Positions 1-7,070 of a stretch of DNA of 32,286 nucleotides are shown here, piece after piece; positions within the stretch are counted from its first letter, which is position 1, and each line of letters begins with the position of its first letter. A program made the translations under genes and the position numbers. The notes below the pieces were generated by a model, which did not search any database, was not told where the DNA came from, and worked only from the letters and a program-made list of their open reading frames with translations. Origin of the DNA: a virus; the IMG/VR virus record IMGVR_UViG_3300035120_000150, positions 1 through 32,286 of that record; one strand, 5' to 3'.

Positions 1-1
1 A

Positions 2-128
2 GTCTTTCGGACATAAACAAAAAGACCGAGACTGTTGTCGTCCCTGCGCCCTCTTGGCGAAATCCCTAGGTTCGCCAGGGGAGGTCGGGACAGGACAACA
101 GTGAGTCTTATATGTAGACTCTGAGTCT
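2..128 (+). promoter_or_regulatory. Structured leader upstream of the NusG paralogue
   Basis: Several complementary segments are visible. A long interrupted hairpin has arms 31-39 with 94-102 (9 bp perfect), 41-44 with 87-90, and 55-61 with 71-77 around a 9-nt loop. Flanking it are short stems 2-7 with 21-26, 103-107 with 117-121, and 116-120 with 124-128. The word AGTCT occurs at 1-5, 104-108 and 124-128 and its complement AGACT at 29-33 and 116-120, so several pairings are mutually exclusive. No protein-coding signal was seen here. A regulatory RNA role (leader, antitermination recruitment site or switch) is inferred from structure and position only. It could also be a DNA-level element such as a protein-binding or packaging site. 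Confidence 0.5.
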
Positions 129-200
129 AAGGGGAATTTCGCCGATTTCGGAACCCGCAAATTTGACGCCATCGCCACTGCCGCGTTAAGGCAATGCGGC

Positions 201-728
201 ATGACCTTCTGGTCGGTCGCGCAAATCTACATCAATCGCGAGTCATACGTTGCGAGGCGCATCACCGATGCCGGCTTTGAGGTCTTCGCGCCCAAAACCC
301 GCATCCGCGTCAAAGGCACATTTCGGGTCGTCGCCTTGTTCCCCGGCTACGCTTTCGTTCGCATCGTCGATCGCTGGCGCGCGGTCGCCAAAACGCCAGG
401 CGTGCTCGGCCTGATCATGGCCGGCGACCATCCAGCCTGCTGCCCGGACGCCGAAATCGAGAAAATCAAGGGCGCAACCATGCGCAACGGGCTGGTACGA
501 CTACCGAAACCACCGAAGTCGAGGGCGTTCAAGCCCGGCCAGAACGTGCGGATTAGCTCGGGATCGTTCTGCGGCTTCAACGCGATCTACCAGGGCATGA
601 GCCCCCGCGACCGCGAAATCGTCCTGCTCGAGATGTTCGGCCGCGAGACCCGCATCGAGCTCGGCGCCGGCGATCTCATCCAACCCGCAGACCTAGCTAT
701 TGCAGTGCGCATCAATCCAAGCTACTAG
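201..728 (+). CDS. NusG-family transcription elongation/antitermination factor (paralogue)
   Basis: The 175-residue protein has the NusG layout. An N-terminal NGN domain (about 1-75) begins with a W-S-V-A start and a E-S-Y-V-A helix and contains FPGYAFV at 47-53 followed by TPGVLGLI at 65-72. A C-terminal KOW domain starts near 110 with KPGQNVRISSGSFCG. NusG proteins bind RNA polymerase through the NGN domain and make it more or less processive. The divergence from housekeeping NusG and its place at the head of phage late genes fit a specialised paralogue (RfaH or LoaP-like in role) acting on this operon, which is inference. The ATG at 201 follows AAGG at 188-191 at a normal distance. A structured leader lies just upstream. 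Confidence 0.85.
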   Translation: MTFWSVAQIYINRESYVARRITDAGFEVFAPKTRIRVKGTFRVVALFPGYAFVRIVDRWRAVAKTPGVLGLIMAGDHPACCPDAEIEKIKGATMRNGLVRLPKPPKSRAFKPGQNVRISSGSFCGFNAIYQGMSPRDREIVLLEMFGRETRIELGAGDLIQPADLAIAVRINPSY

Positions 729-877
729 TCGCAACCGATGGAACTTTGATTGATCGCGACTTTGCGTGCATTGGTTGCTACGCATTGTTGTTGGTTTCCA
801 CTCATCGCATCTATTGAGGGCCGAAATTCACGTCCCTCGACCGCGCGGCGCGCGTTTCCAAATAAACCCCGAATTCC

Positions 878-893
878 TGTTTCACGTGAAACG
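878..893. promoter_or_regulatory. parS-like palindrome (ParB binding site candidate)
   Basis: The sequence TGTTTCACGTGAAACG contains a perfect 14-bp palindrome at 879-892. It matches the widely conserved bacterial parS consensus TGTTNCACGTGAAACA at every position but the last. It lies in the 270-bp gap between the NusG paralogue and the ParB-domain methyltransferase, about 110 bp before the latter. A degenerate CACGTG site (TCACGTGA, 1016-1023) overlaps the possible second start of that gene. The match is direct; binding by host ParB is inference. Confidence 0.65.
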
Positions 894-998
894 CCCACAA
901 ATGGCCGCTGGTGCGTTTTGCGCCAAGCCGCTAGGTGGGTGGCGGCCAGCGCAAACCAATGCATGGGCGCGCCTGTGGCTTTGAAGCCGGGGTAGCCT

Positions 999-2429
999 GT
1001 GTGCCGGATAGGTGATCACGTGAAGCGCGGCCCGAGTAAAATAACCAAGGAAACGAAGGCGCAGCCGGCCGAGCACGTTGAGACCCGGCCGCTAACCGCT
1101 ATCACGCCGTATCCGCAGAACGCGCGCACCCACACCGACCAGCAGATCGAACTGCTCGCCAACCTCATGCTGCGCTACGGCGTCGACCAGCCGATCGTGG
1201 TTGACGAGGCCGGCGTCATCCTCAAGGGCCACGGCCGGCGGCTGGCGGCCATCAAGGCCGGCTTCAAGACGTTCCCGGTGGTGGTGCAGCGTGGTTTGTC
1301 CGATGACGACAAGCGCGCGCTGCGCATTGCCGACAACCAGGTCGCGTTGCTGGCCGGGTGGGATCAGCGATTGATGCAGCTGGAGCTCGGCGAGTTGAAG
1401 CTTGCCGGGTTCGACCTGCCGCTGCTCGGGTTCGGCGACGCCGAGTTGGCGTCGTTCCTCGATGCTAATCCGGGGCTGACCGATCCCGACGAGGTGCCCG
1501 AGGCGCCCGCGCCCGCGGTCGCGGTAAGCAGGCCGGGCGATGTGTGGCTGCTCGGCCGGCATCGGCTGGCCTGCGGCGACGCGCTATCCGAAACCGATGT
1601 GAAGCGGCTGCTCGATGGGGCGCAGATTCACCTCGCGAACTGCGATCCGCCCTATGGAATCAGCATTGTCAAAGCTACCGCCGACGGCGGTAGCAAGCCT
1701 TTTGGTTCGATCGGTGGAGTTCGGAACTCCACCGATCGAAAGCACATCGGGAATTACGACCGAGGCCGTGGACACGGCCTCGGCCAGTCTGGATTTGGCC
1801 GCGTTCCCGTGAACGCGGCCAAGGCAATAATTCCGACCGGCGTCTATGCTGAAGTCATCGGCGATGACAGCACGGACACGGCCATCGCCGCCTATAAAAT
1901 GTTGATCAATCTTGCTGTCGAGACGATCGTGCTATGGGGCGGCAATTATTACGCCAACGCGCTTCCACCGTCGCGGTGCTGGTTCGCATGGGACAAAGAA
2001 GTGTCCGGAAATTTTGCCGACATGGAGTTGGCTTGGACAAATTGCGATCAGGTAGCGCGACTATTTCGGCATCAGTGGAACGGTTTAATGAAAGCCTCAG
2101 AGCGCGGGGAGCGCCGCGTGCATCCAACGCAGAAGCCGGTCGCATTGGCTGAATGGGTAATCAACACAGCCGCGCCGAAGGCTCAAACAGTGCTCGATCT
2201 TTTTATAGGCAGCGGTTCGACGTTGATCGCATCTGAACGACAAAATCGCCAGCATTTCGGTATGGAAATGGCGCCGGCCTATGTCGACGTTGCGGTGCTG
2301 CGCTGGCAGAACTTCACTGGCGAGCAGGCGACGCTCGATGGAGGCCACGGCCAAACCTTCGCGCAGGTCGCGGCCGAGCGGACGGGCCAGCGCGAGCAGC
2401 AACCCGCAGAGGCCGCAGTACCGGCATGA
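999..2429 (+). CDS. ParB-like domain fused to DNA methyltransferase (beta-type motif order)
   Basis: Residues about 30-130 form a ParB/sulfiredoxin-like domain with the box GHGRR at 77-81. After a Pro-rich linker comes an amino-methyltransferase with catalytic DPPY at 216-219 and the S-adenosylmethionine motif DLFIGSGS at 400-407, the DPPY-first order of beta-class enzymes. DPPY suggests N6-adenine methylation; the target sequence is unknown. HPTQKP precedes motif I, as usual. No helix-turn-helix domain of true ParB is apparent. Between DPPYG and the GDDSTDTA segment the linker is longer than I expect for the family, and its DNA (1674-1822) is four perfect hairpins. The GTG at 999 or GTG at 1020 could start translation; neither ribosome site is strong. 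Phage methyltransferases usually protect against host restriction or mimic host methylation. Confidence 0.85.
   Translation: MCRIGDHVKRGPSKITKETKAQPAEHVETRPLTAITPYPQNARTHTDQQIELLANLMLRYGVDQPIVVDEAGVILKGHGRRLAAIKAGFKTFPVVVQRGLSDDDKRALRIADNQVALLAGWDQRLMQLELGELKLAGFDLPLLGFGDAELASFLDANPGLTDPDEVPEAPAPAVAVSRPGDVWLLGRHRLACGDALSETDVKRLLDGAQIHLANCDPPYGISIVKATADGGSKPFGSIGGVRNSTDRKHIGNYDRGRGHGLGQSGFGRVPVNAAKAIIPTGVYAEVIGDDSTDTAIAAYKMLINLAVETIVLWGGNYYANALPPSRCWFAWDKEVSGNFADMELAWTNCDQVARLFRHQWNGLMKASERGERRVHPTQKPVALAEWVINTAAPKAQTVLDLFIGSGSTLIASERQNRQHFGMEMAPAYVDVAVLRWQNFTGEQATLDGGHGQTFAQVAAERTGQREQQPAEAAVPA
1674..1822. repeat. Array of four perfect hairpins inside the methyltransferase gene
   Basis: Four inverted repeats follow one another: 1674-1682/1686-1694 (9-bp arms, 3-nt loop), 1706-1721/1725-1740 (16-bp arms, 3-nt loop), 1760-1769/1774-1783 (10-bp arms, 4-nt loop) and 1795-1806/1811-1822 (12-bp arms, 4-nt loop). 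All arms are perfectly complementary and the gaps between hairpins are 11, 19 and 11 nt. The reading frame stays open and encodes residues 226-275. The arms of different hairpins are unrelated in sequence, so this is not a simple tandem repeat. Confidence 0.9.
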
Positions 2430-2956
2430 CGACGCCCCCCGATAAGCCATTTAACTTCGCCGACATTTCCAAATCCCCTGAGCCGTACAAACGCAAGTCG
2501 CGGGCAAAGAACCCGGACTATCCCAGCAAGGGCGGCCGGCCGCACGGCGCGCTGAATAAGCGAACCATCGCGGCGATCGAGAAAGCCAAGGCGAACGCGC
2601 CGGTCGTGCAGAAACTGTCGCTGACGAGTCTGCGCGAGACCGCGCGCTATCTCGGCTCGGCGATGGCGCTCAAGCAGCCGTGGGAACCGGACGGCTCGCC
2701 GCGCCCTGGCGGCGACTACAAAGTATTCATGGATCTTGCCGTGCTGCAGCTGCGATACCTCGAGGCGATCACGCCGTACGAGGCGCCGCGACTGGCGGCG
2801 ATCGCGATGGTGCCGCAGGGCGAGCGGCAGCGCACGATCGTGAACGTCACGATCCTCGACGAGCGCGGCGGCAAGGTGTTTAGCGACGAGACGATCGACG
2901 GCGAGGCGACGGCGATCGAGGATCAGCGTCCTGGTGATGAAGAAAAAGTGGCGTGA
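2426..2956 (+). CDS. Probable terminase small subunit or related packaging protein
   Basis: The 176-residue protein starts with ATG overlapping the methyltransferase stop (ATGA) and ends overlapping the large terminase start, so the three are translationally coupled. It contains GGRPHGALNKRT near residues 33-44, a G-R-P-x-G-x-x-N-K phrase typical of small DNA-binding phage proteins found just before large terminases. A charged, Lys-rich helix follows, and the C-terminus is acidic. Position immediately before the large terminase is the main support for a small terminase (DNA recognition) role; the sequence alone does not prove it. An alternative is a DUF5681-like accessory protein. Confidence 0.55.
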   Translation: MTTPPDKPFNFADISKSPEPYKRKSRAKNPDYPSKGGRPHGALNKRTIAAIEKAKANAPVVQKLSLTSLRETARYLGSAMALKQPWEPDGSPRPGGDYKVFMDLAVLQLRYLEAITPYEAPRLAAIAMVPQGERQRTIVNVTILDERGGKVFSDETIDGEATAIEDQRPGDEEKVA

Positions 2957-4224
2957 TGCTCGACCGAGTACCGCGCGAGATCATCTATCGGCGGCCGCCG
3001 CTCTACGAGAAGCAGCGCGCGGCCATGTTCGATCCAACGCGCATCTCGCTGATTGAGGCCAGCACCAAGAGCGGCAAGACGGTCTCGGGTATCATCTGGC
3101 TTTACGAGAAGGCGCTGCAGGGCACGGCGGGACAAAACTTCTGGTGGGTTGCTCCGGTTTCTATACAGGCGCGCATTGCGTTTAATCGCATGCGGCAGAA
3201 CTTCCTCGATCAGGACGGGCGATCGGTATTCATGGTCAACGTGGCTGATCATACGCTCACCAACGAGCGCGGTGCGGTGATTGCGTTTCGTTCAGGTGAT
3301 CATCCTGACACGCTCTACGGCGAGGACGTCCACGCCGCGGTGATTGACGAGGCGTCGCGCTTCAAGGAGGAAAGCTGGCACGCGATTCGGTCGACCTTGA
3401 CGGCGACGCGCGGGCCGATCCGGATCATCGGCAACGTCAAAGGCCGCAGGAATTGGTTCTACAAGCTGGCACGCACAGCTGAAGCCGGCTTTCCCAATCT
3501 CGCGTATCACAAGCTCACCGCCTATGATGCGGTGGAAGCGGGTGTGTTGGCTGACGCAGAGATCGAGTCGGCGAAGTCGATGCTGCCGGACCATGTGTTC
3601 CGCGAGCTCTACCTCGCCGAGCCGAGCGACGACGAAGGCAATCCGTTTGGTGCCGAGCATATTCGCGCCTGCATCGCGCCGCTGTCCGGCAAGCCGGCGG
3701 TAGCGTGGGGTTGGGATCTGGCGCGCAAGCAGGACTGGACGGTGGGCATCGGGCTTGATGCCGAGGGCTGCGTCGCCATTGCGCTGCGGTTTCAGAAACC
3801 GTGGTCGGAACAAGTCAAGATCATCAAGAAGTTCGTCGGCAGGACGCCGGCGTTGATCGACGAGACCGGCGTCGGCGACCCGATCGTTGAGGCGATCAAG
3901 CGCCCAGATCACGGCGAACGCGGAAACGGCGCGGAGATCTACCAACTGTCATGCCCGCGGCTCGAGGGATTTCGGTTCACCAGCGCATCCAAGCAGATGC
4001 TGATGGAAGGTCTGGCGCTGGCGATCCACGAACGCAAGGTGCGCTTTCCGCAAGGGCCAATCAGCATCGAGTTGGATAACTTCGAATATGAATTCACGCG
4101 GCTTGGTGTTCGATATTCGGCGCCTCCCGGTATGCATGACGACTGCGTTTGCGCGCTCGCGCTGGCGTGGGCGTGCTTCGAGCGCAAGAAGCGCGGATAC
4201 AATCTCGACGCCATGGCCAGCTGA
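2956..4224 (+). CDS. Phage terminase large subunit
   Basis: The ATPase and nuclease that packages DNA into procapsids. Counting from ATG 2956, the Walker A variant EASTKSGKT is at 34-42 and Walker B AAVIDEAS at 127-134. An RNase H-like nuclease domain starts at WGWDLARKQDW (Asp254) and ends with an HDD at 394-396, giving the usual acidic metal-binding set. At 422 residues it is of normal length. GTG 2953 is also in frame, but ATG 2956 overlaps the upstream stop as TGATG, the junction style used throughout this operon. The portal follows 12 bases later. Confidence 0.93.
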   Translation: MLDRVPREIIYRRPPLYEKQRAAMFDPTRISLIEASTKSGKTVSGIIWLYEKALQGTAGQNFWWVAPVSIQARIAFNRMRQNFLDQDGRSVFMVNVADHTLTNERGAVIAFRSGDHPDTLYGEDVHAAVIDEASRFKEESWHAIRSTLTATRGPIRIIGNVKGRRNWFYKLARTAEAGFPNLAYHKLTAYDAVEAGVLADAEIESAKSMLPDHVFRELYLAEPSDDEGNPFGAEHIRACIAPLSGKPAVAWGWDLARKQDWTVGIGLDAEGCVAIALRFQKPWSEQVKIIKKFVGRTPALIDETGVGDPIVEAIKRPDHGERGNGAEIYQLSCPRLEGFRFTSASKQMLMEGLALAIHERKVRFPQGPISIELDNFEYEFTRLGVRYSAPPGMHDDCVCALALAWACFERKKRGYNLDAMAS

Positions 4225-4236
4225 GGATCGCACCTG

Positions 4237-5733
4237 ATGGGCGTCGTCACAAAACTGCGCGACGGGATGCAGAATCTGCTCGCCGGCCTCGGCGTGCCGG
4301 GCCGCGACAAGTTTGCCTCGCAGACCTACATCTTCAATCCGATGTCGCTGGCTGAGTGCGAGATCGCCTATCGCGGCGACTGGATCGCGCGCAAGTGCGT
4401 CGATATTCCGGCCTTTGACATGACGCGGGAATGGCGGGCGTGGCAGGCCGATCAGGATCAGATCACCAAGCTCGAGATGTGCGAGCGAGGCCTGTTCGTC
4501 CAGATGAAGGTCCAGCAGGCGCTTGTCAAAGCACGGCTGTACGGCGGCTCGGTTATTGTCATTGGTGTCGAATCCGGCAATCCAGAAGAGGAACTCGATC
4601 CTGAGTCGGTCGGCGAGGGCGATCTCAAGTTCCTGCATGTGGTCCCGTGGCACTATTTGTCGATGGGAGATATTGTCTGGGACGTGACGTCGCCGTACTG
4701 GGGACAGCCGAGCTGGTATCAGTTGCAGGCGACCGCACCGCGTTTTGGCGGGATGAATACGGCAAGCGCCCGCGCTGCATCGTTCGAGAAAAATCCAGGC
4801 TCGCAAGTACAACTGCATCCCTCGCGGGTCGTGCGCTTCGTCGGACTGCCGCCGCCGGACATCCTGCGGTCGTCGACCATGTCATTCGGCGACAGCGTCC
4901 TGCAGCCGATCAACGACACGATTAAAGCCTGTGGAATGATAGCTGGCTCGTTGGCGACGCTGATCTCGGAGATGAAGCTCGACGTCGTCAAGGTGCCGAA
5001 CCTGAGCGAGGAGTTGTCGACGCAAACCGGGACCGACAAGATTATCAGTCGGTTCAGCAACGCGAACGTCGCCAAGTCGATCATCAACACCATTCTGCTC
5101 GACTCGAGCGAGGAGTGGCAGCGCATCGGGACCAATTTGGCCGGAGCGGAGGCGTTGCTCACGGCGTATCTGCAGATTGCGTCGGGTGCCGCGGATATTC
5201 CGGCCTCGCGGTTTCTGGGTCTTCCGCACCGCGGCCTCAACACGACCGGCGAGGCGGATTTTCGGAATTACTACGATCGCCTGGCGAGCGAGCAGTCGGT
5301 GAACCTGACCCCGGCGCTGAACATTCTCGACGAGGTGCTGATTCGTTCGTCGCTGGGCAACCGGCCGGACGAAATCTATTACGAGTGGAATTCGCTGTGG
5401 CAGCAGACCGACAGCGAGAAGGCCGATCTCGCTCTCAAGAAGGCGCAGGCGTACAAGGTAGACGTGGATGCGGGCCAGATCCCGCTGACCGCTCTGGCGC
5501 ACGCGCGCATCAATCAATTGATCGAGGACGGGTTCTATCCTGGGCTCGAGCAGGCGCTCGAGGACGCGGCGTCCGAGGGCGATACGGTCGAGGAGCAGAA
5601 CGCGCCGCAGCCCGAGCCGACTGGGACGGTGTTGGTGGCGGGTGCGCATCTGCCGCCGCCCGATCCGAATGCGCCGCCGGCTGATCCCAACGCTGCCTTA
5701 CTGCCGCCGCCGATGCCGGCACCGAACGCTTGA
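4237..5733 (+). CDS. Phage portal protein (DUF1073-type)
   Basis: The 498-residue product has the portal layout: an early segment on proteins whose two lysis-side residues include GDWIARKCVDIPAFDMTREW (about 48-67), then LFVQMKVQQALVKARLYGGS, PWHYLS, and a long central helix region from SVLQPINDTIKACGMIAG. It ends in a Pro-rich low-complexity tail (from about 455). Portals form the dodecameric ring at the capsid vertex through which DNA passes and on which terminase docks. The gene lies directly after the large terminase, as expected. Some members of this superfamily carry or resemble the Acb1 anti-CBASS phosphodiesterase, but I see no paired H-x-T/S motifs in the C-terminal tail. The next gene starts 35 bases downstream. 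Confidence 0.85.
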   Translation: MGVVTKLRDGMQNLLAGLGVPGRDKFASQTYIFNPMSLAECEIAYRGDWIARKCVDIPAFDMTREWRAWQADQDQITKLEMCERGLFVQMKVQQALVKARLYGGSVIVIGVESGNPEEELDPESVGEGDLKFLHVVPWHYLSMGDIVWDVTSPYWGQPSWYQLQATAPRFGGMNTASARAASFEKNPGSQVQLHPSRVVRFVGLPPPDILRSSTMSFGDSVLQPINDTIKACGMIAGSLATLISEMKLDVVKVPNLSEELSTQTGTDKIISRFSNANVAKSIINTILLDSSEEWQRIGTNLAGAEALLTAYLQIASGAADIPASRFLGLPHRGLNTTGEADFRNYYDRLASEQSVNLTPALNILDEVLIRSSLGNRPDEIYYEWNSLWQQTDSEKADLALKKAQAYKVDVDAGQIPLTALAHARINQLIEDGFYPGLEQALEDAASEGDTVEEQNAPQPEPTGTVLVAGAHLPPPDPNAPPADPNAALLPPPMPAPNA

Positions 5734-5768
5734 GCAACAACTACCTTCAACCAACGGAGAATAAACCT

Positions 5769-6449
5769 ATGAAGAGAGTTTTGGCTACGACCGCCATCCT
5801 GGCGGCGCTCACTCTGCCGGCTGCGGCCACCGTTCTAGACTGGAACTTCCAGGACCATCTCGGCGTGCTGGGCAACACCCAGACCTTCACTGCGGGTGGG
5901 GACAACCTCACTGCGCGAGGGTTCACGTCCAGCGATGCTGGGACTGCCCTGTTCGGCAAGAACGGTGGCGGCGACGAGAACGGCCTCGGCCTCAACAACG
6001 ATGCGTCAGGCGATCACGAGATCACCGGCGGTAACTTCGTCCAGCTCAACCTGGACGGCATCAAGAACCTGCTGGACCCCAACAGCATCATGGTCCAGAT
6101 GGGGTCGACCACCCAGAACGAAGGCTGGCAGATATTTGGCAGCAATGACGACCATCCGTTCCAGTTCACCCTGCTCGCGTCCTCCACCGATCCCGGTGGC
6201 CAGGAGGGCTTCCACAGCCTGGCCGGTGGCTACGACAACTACAACTTCTTCTACAGCGGTCTTGGCGTCAACCTATGCGGCTCCGGCTGCAACGCCAACG
6301 TGCTCCTGACCAACTTCGACGCCACCTTGGCGGCCACCACCCCGCTCCCGGCGAGCTTGCCGTTCTTCGCCGCCGGCTTGCTGGGCTTGGCCGGGCTGAC
6401 GCGGTCGCTGCGCCGGCAGTGCCGAGGCGATGCCACGGCATCAGCATAG
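5769..6449 (+). CDS. PEP-CTERM sorting-domain secreted protein
   Basis: The ATG at 5769 is preceded by GGAG at 5756-5759 and gives an immediate signal peptide (KR then a hydrophobic stretch to about residue 19, cleavage after a AAA). A TTG further upstream in frame would bury it. The mature part is Gly/Asn/Asp-rich with several aromatic residues and a single Cys pair near 175-180. The C-terminus carries a PEP-CTERM signal: PLPASLP from 192, a hydrophobic helix, then the basic cluster RSLRR. Such proteins are recognised by exosortase, cut and displayed or released at the surface in bacteria with exopolysaccharide. The 226-residue protein has no resemblance to head or tail proteins, so it is probably cargo acquired from a bacterium. 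Its ending RQCRGDATASA is longer than usual after the basic cluster. Confidence 0.8.
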   Translation: MKRVLATTAILAALTLPAAATVLDWNFQDHLGVLGNTQTFTAGGDNLTARGFTSSDAGTALFGKNGGGDENGLGLNNDASGDHEITGGNFVQLNLDGIKNLLDPNSIMVQMGSTTQNEGWQIFGSNDDHPFQFTLLASSTDPGGQEGFHSLAGGYDNYNFFYSGLGVNLCGSGCNANVLLTNFDATLAATTPLPASLPFFAAGLLGLAGLTRSLRRQCRGDATASA

Positions 6450-6576
6450 GAAGCGGCGGCACGAGGTTCATGCCTACTGGCGTGTAATTCGTAATAAGGA
6501 CGGCAGCGTCAAAAAGCGTATTCGAGTTGATAGCTACAAGCGCGGAAACGCAAACCTGAGGCCTAAAGCGAAATAG
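6430..6576 (+). CDS. Small basic protein, 48 residues
   Basis: The ATG at 6430 lies inside the last codons of the PEP-CTERM gene in another frame (20-base overlap), with GAGG just before it. The 48-residue product is very basic and ends TAG at 6576. Its middle, AYWRVIRNKDGSVKKRIRV followed by DSYKRG, has the alternation of Arg/Lys and beta-prone residues seen in small phage proteins and in linkers of phage head proteins. A function cannot be assigned; nucleic-acid binding is a guess from charge. It is below the size many gene finders keep. Confidence 0.5.
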   Translation: MPRHQHRKRRHEVHAYWRVIRNKDGSVKKRIRVDSYKRGNANLRPKAK

Positions 6577-6621
6577 AGTCCCGCCCCGCTGATCCATCCA
6601 TCAATGCTCAGTAGGCAGGAA

Positions 6622-6672
6622 GGCCCACCGGGAGCATCCCTGTGTACCATCACCATGTCTCTCCGGTGGGCC
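6622..6672. repeat. Inverted repeat between cargo genes and head operon
   Basis: Arms GGCCCACCGG (6622-6631) and CCGGTGGGCC (6663-6672) are perfect complements around a 31-nt loop. There is no T-run after the second arm, so a classical intrinsic terminator is not supported. It lies in the non-coding gap 6577-6698, just before the next gene. It may mark the border of the inserted PEP-CTERM segment or control read-through. Confidence 0.5.
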
Positions 6673-6698
6673 ACCAAATTTGATGCAGAGGTAACACG

Positions 6699-7070
6699 AT
6701 GACCTTGCAGGTTCTAAACGGCCCTTTCATACAAGCTGGCGAGTCGTTGTCGGACGCCGTCGACTGCAGCCCCGGCGAATTGGTGCGCCTCACCATGCCG
6801 GGTGCTTGGTCGGAGGCAGCACCGTTGACGTTTCAGATCAGCACGGACGGCGTGTTCTACAACGATCTATTCACGCTCGACGGCTACGAGGTCACGCTGC
6901 CGGCCGTGGTGCCGGGCGCGGCGGTGCTCGTTTCGCATGATGTCGGGCGGGCAATCGCCTTCATCAAGTTTCGGTCGGGCACACGAGCCGCCCCAATGCC
7001 GCAGCAGGATTTGCGCGAGTTCGCGGTGGCGATCGATGTACCCGATGCTGCGGGAGGCGCCGCTCGGTGA
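6699..7070 (+). CDS. Hypothetical phage protein, probably virion-associated
   Basis: The 123-residue protein follows an AGAGG ribosome site and overlaps the next gene by the GTGA junction. It looks all-beta: alternating hydrophobic residues, TFQISTDGVFYNDLFTL near residues 47-63 and a second half ending in FAVAIDVPDAAGG. No cysteine pair, signal peptide or membrane helix is seen. I do not recognise a named family. Its place between portal and head morphogenesis genes suggests a small capsid or portal accessory protein, which is inference from context. Confidence 0.7.
   Translation: MTLQVLNGPFIQAGESLSDAVDCSPGELVRLTMPGAWSEAAPLTFQISTDGVFYNDLFTLDGYEVTLPAVVPGAAVLVSHDVGRAIAFIKFRSGTRAAPMPQQDLREFAVAIDVPDAAGGAAR

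Noticed and set aside
163-190. TTGACG as a -35 box before the NusG paralogue
   Set aside because: The segment at the right distance (GTTAAG) is a poor -10, and one hexamer match is not enough in such a sequence.
725-995. Overlapping ORFs on both strands in the gap before the methyltransferase
   Set aside because: Their translations are Arg/Ala/Trp-rich without any recognisable pattern, they overlap each other on both strands, and they contain the parS-like site. They look like chance open frames in GC-rich DNA.
1016-1023. TCACGTGA as a second parS site
   Set aside because: Only the central CACGTG plus a few flanking bases match (9 of 16), which is expected by chance.
5500-5733. Acb1 anti-CBASS domain in the portal gene
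   Set aside because: The C-terminal region is Pro/Ala-rich low complexity; the paired H-x-T/S motifs of 2H phosphoesterases are not visible.
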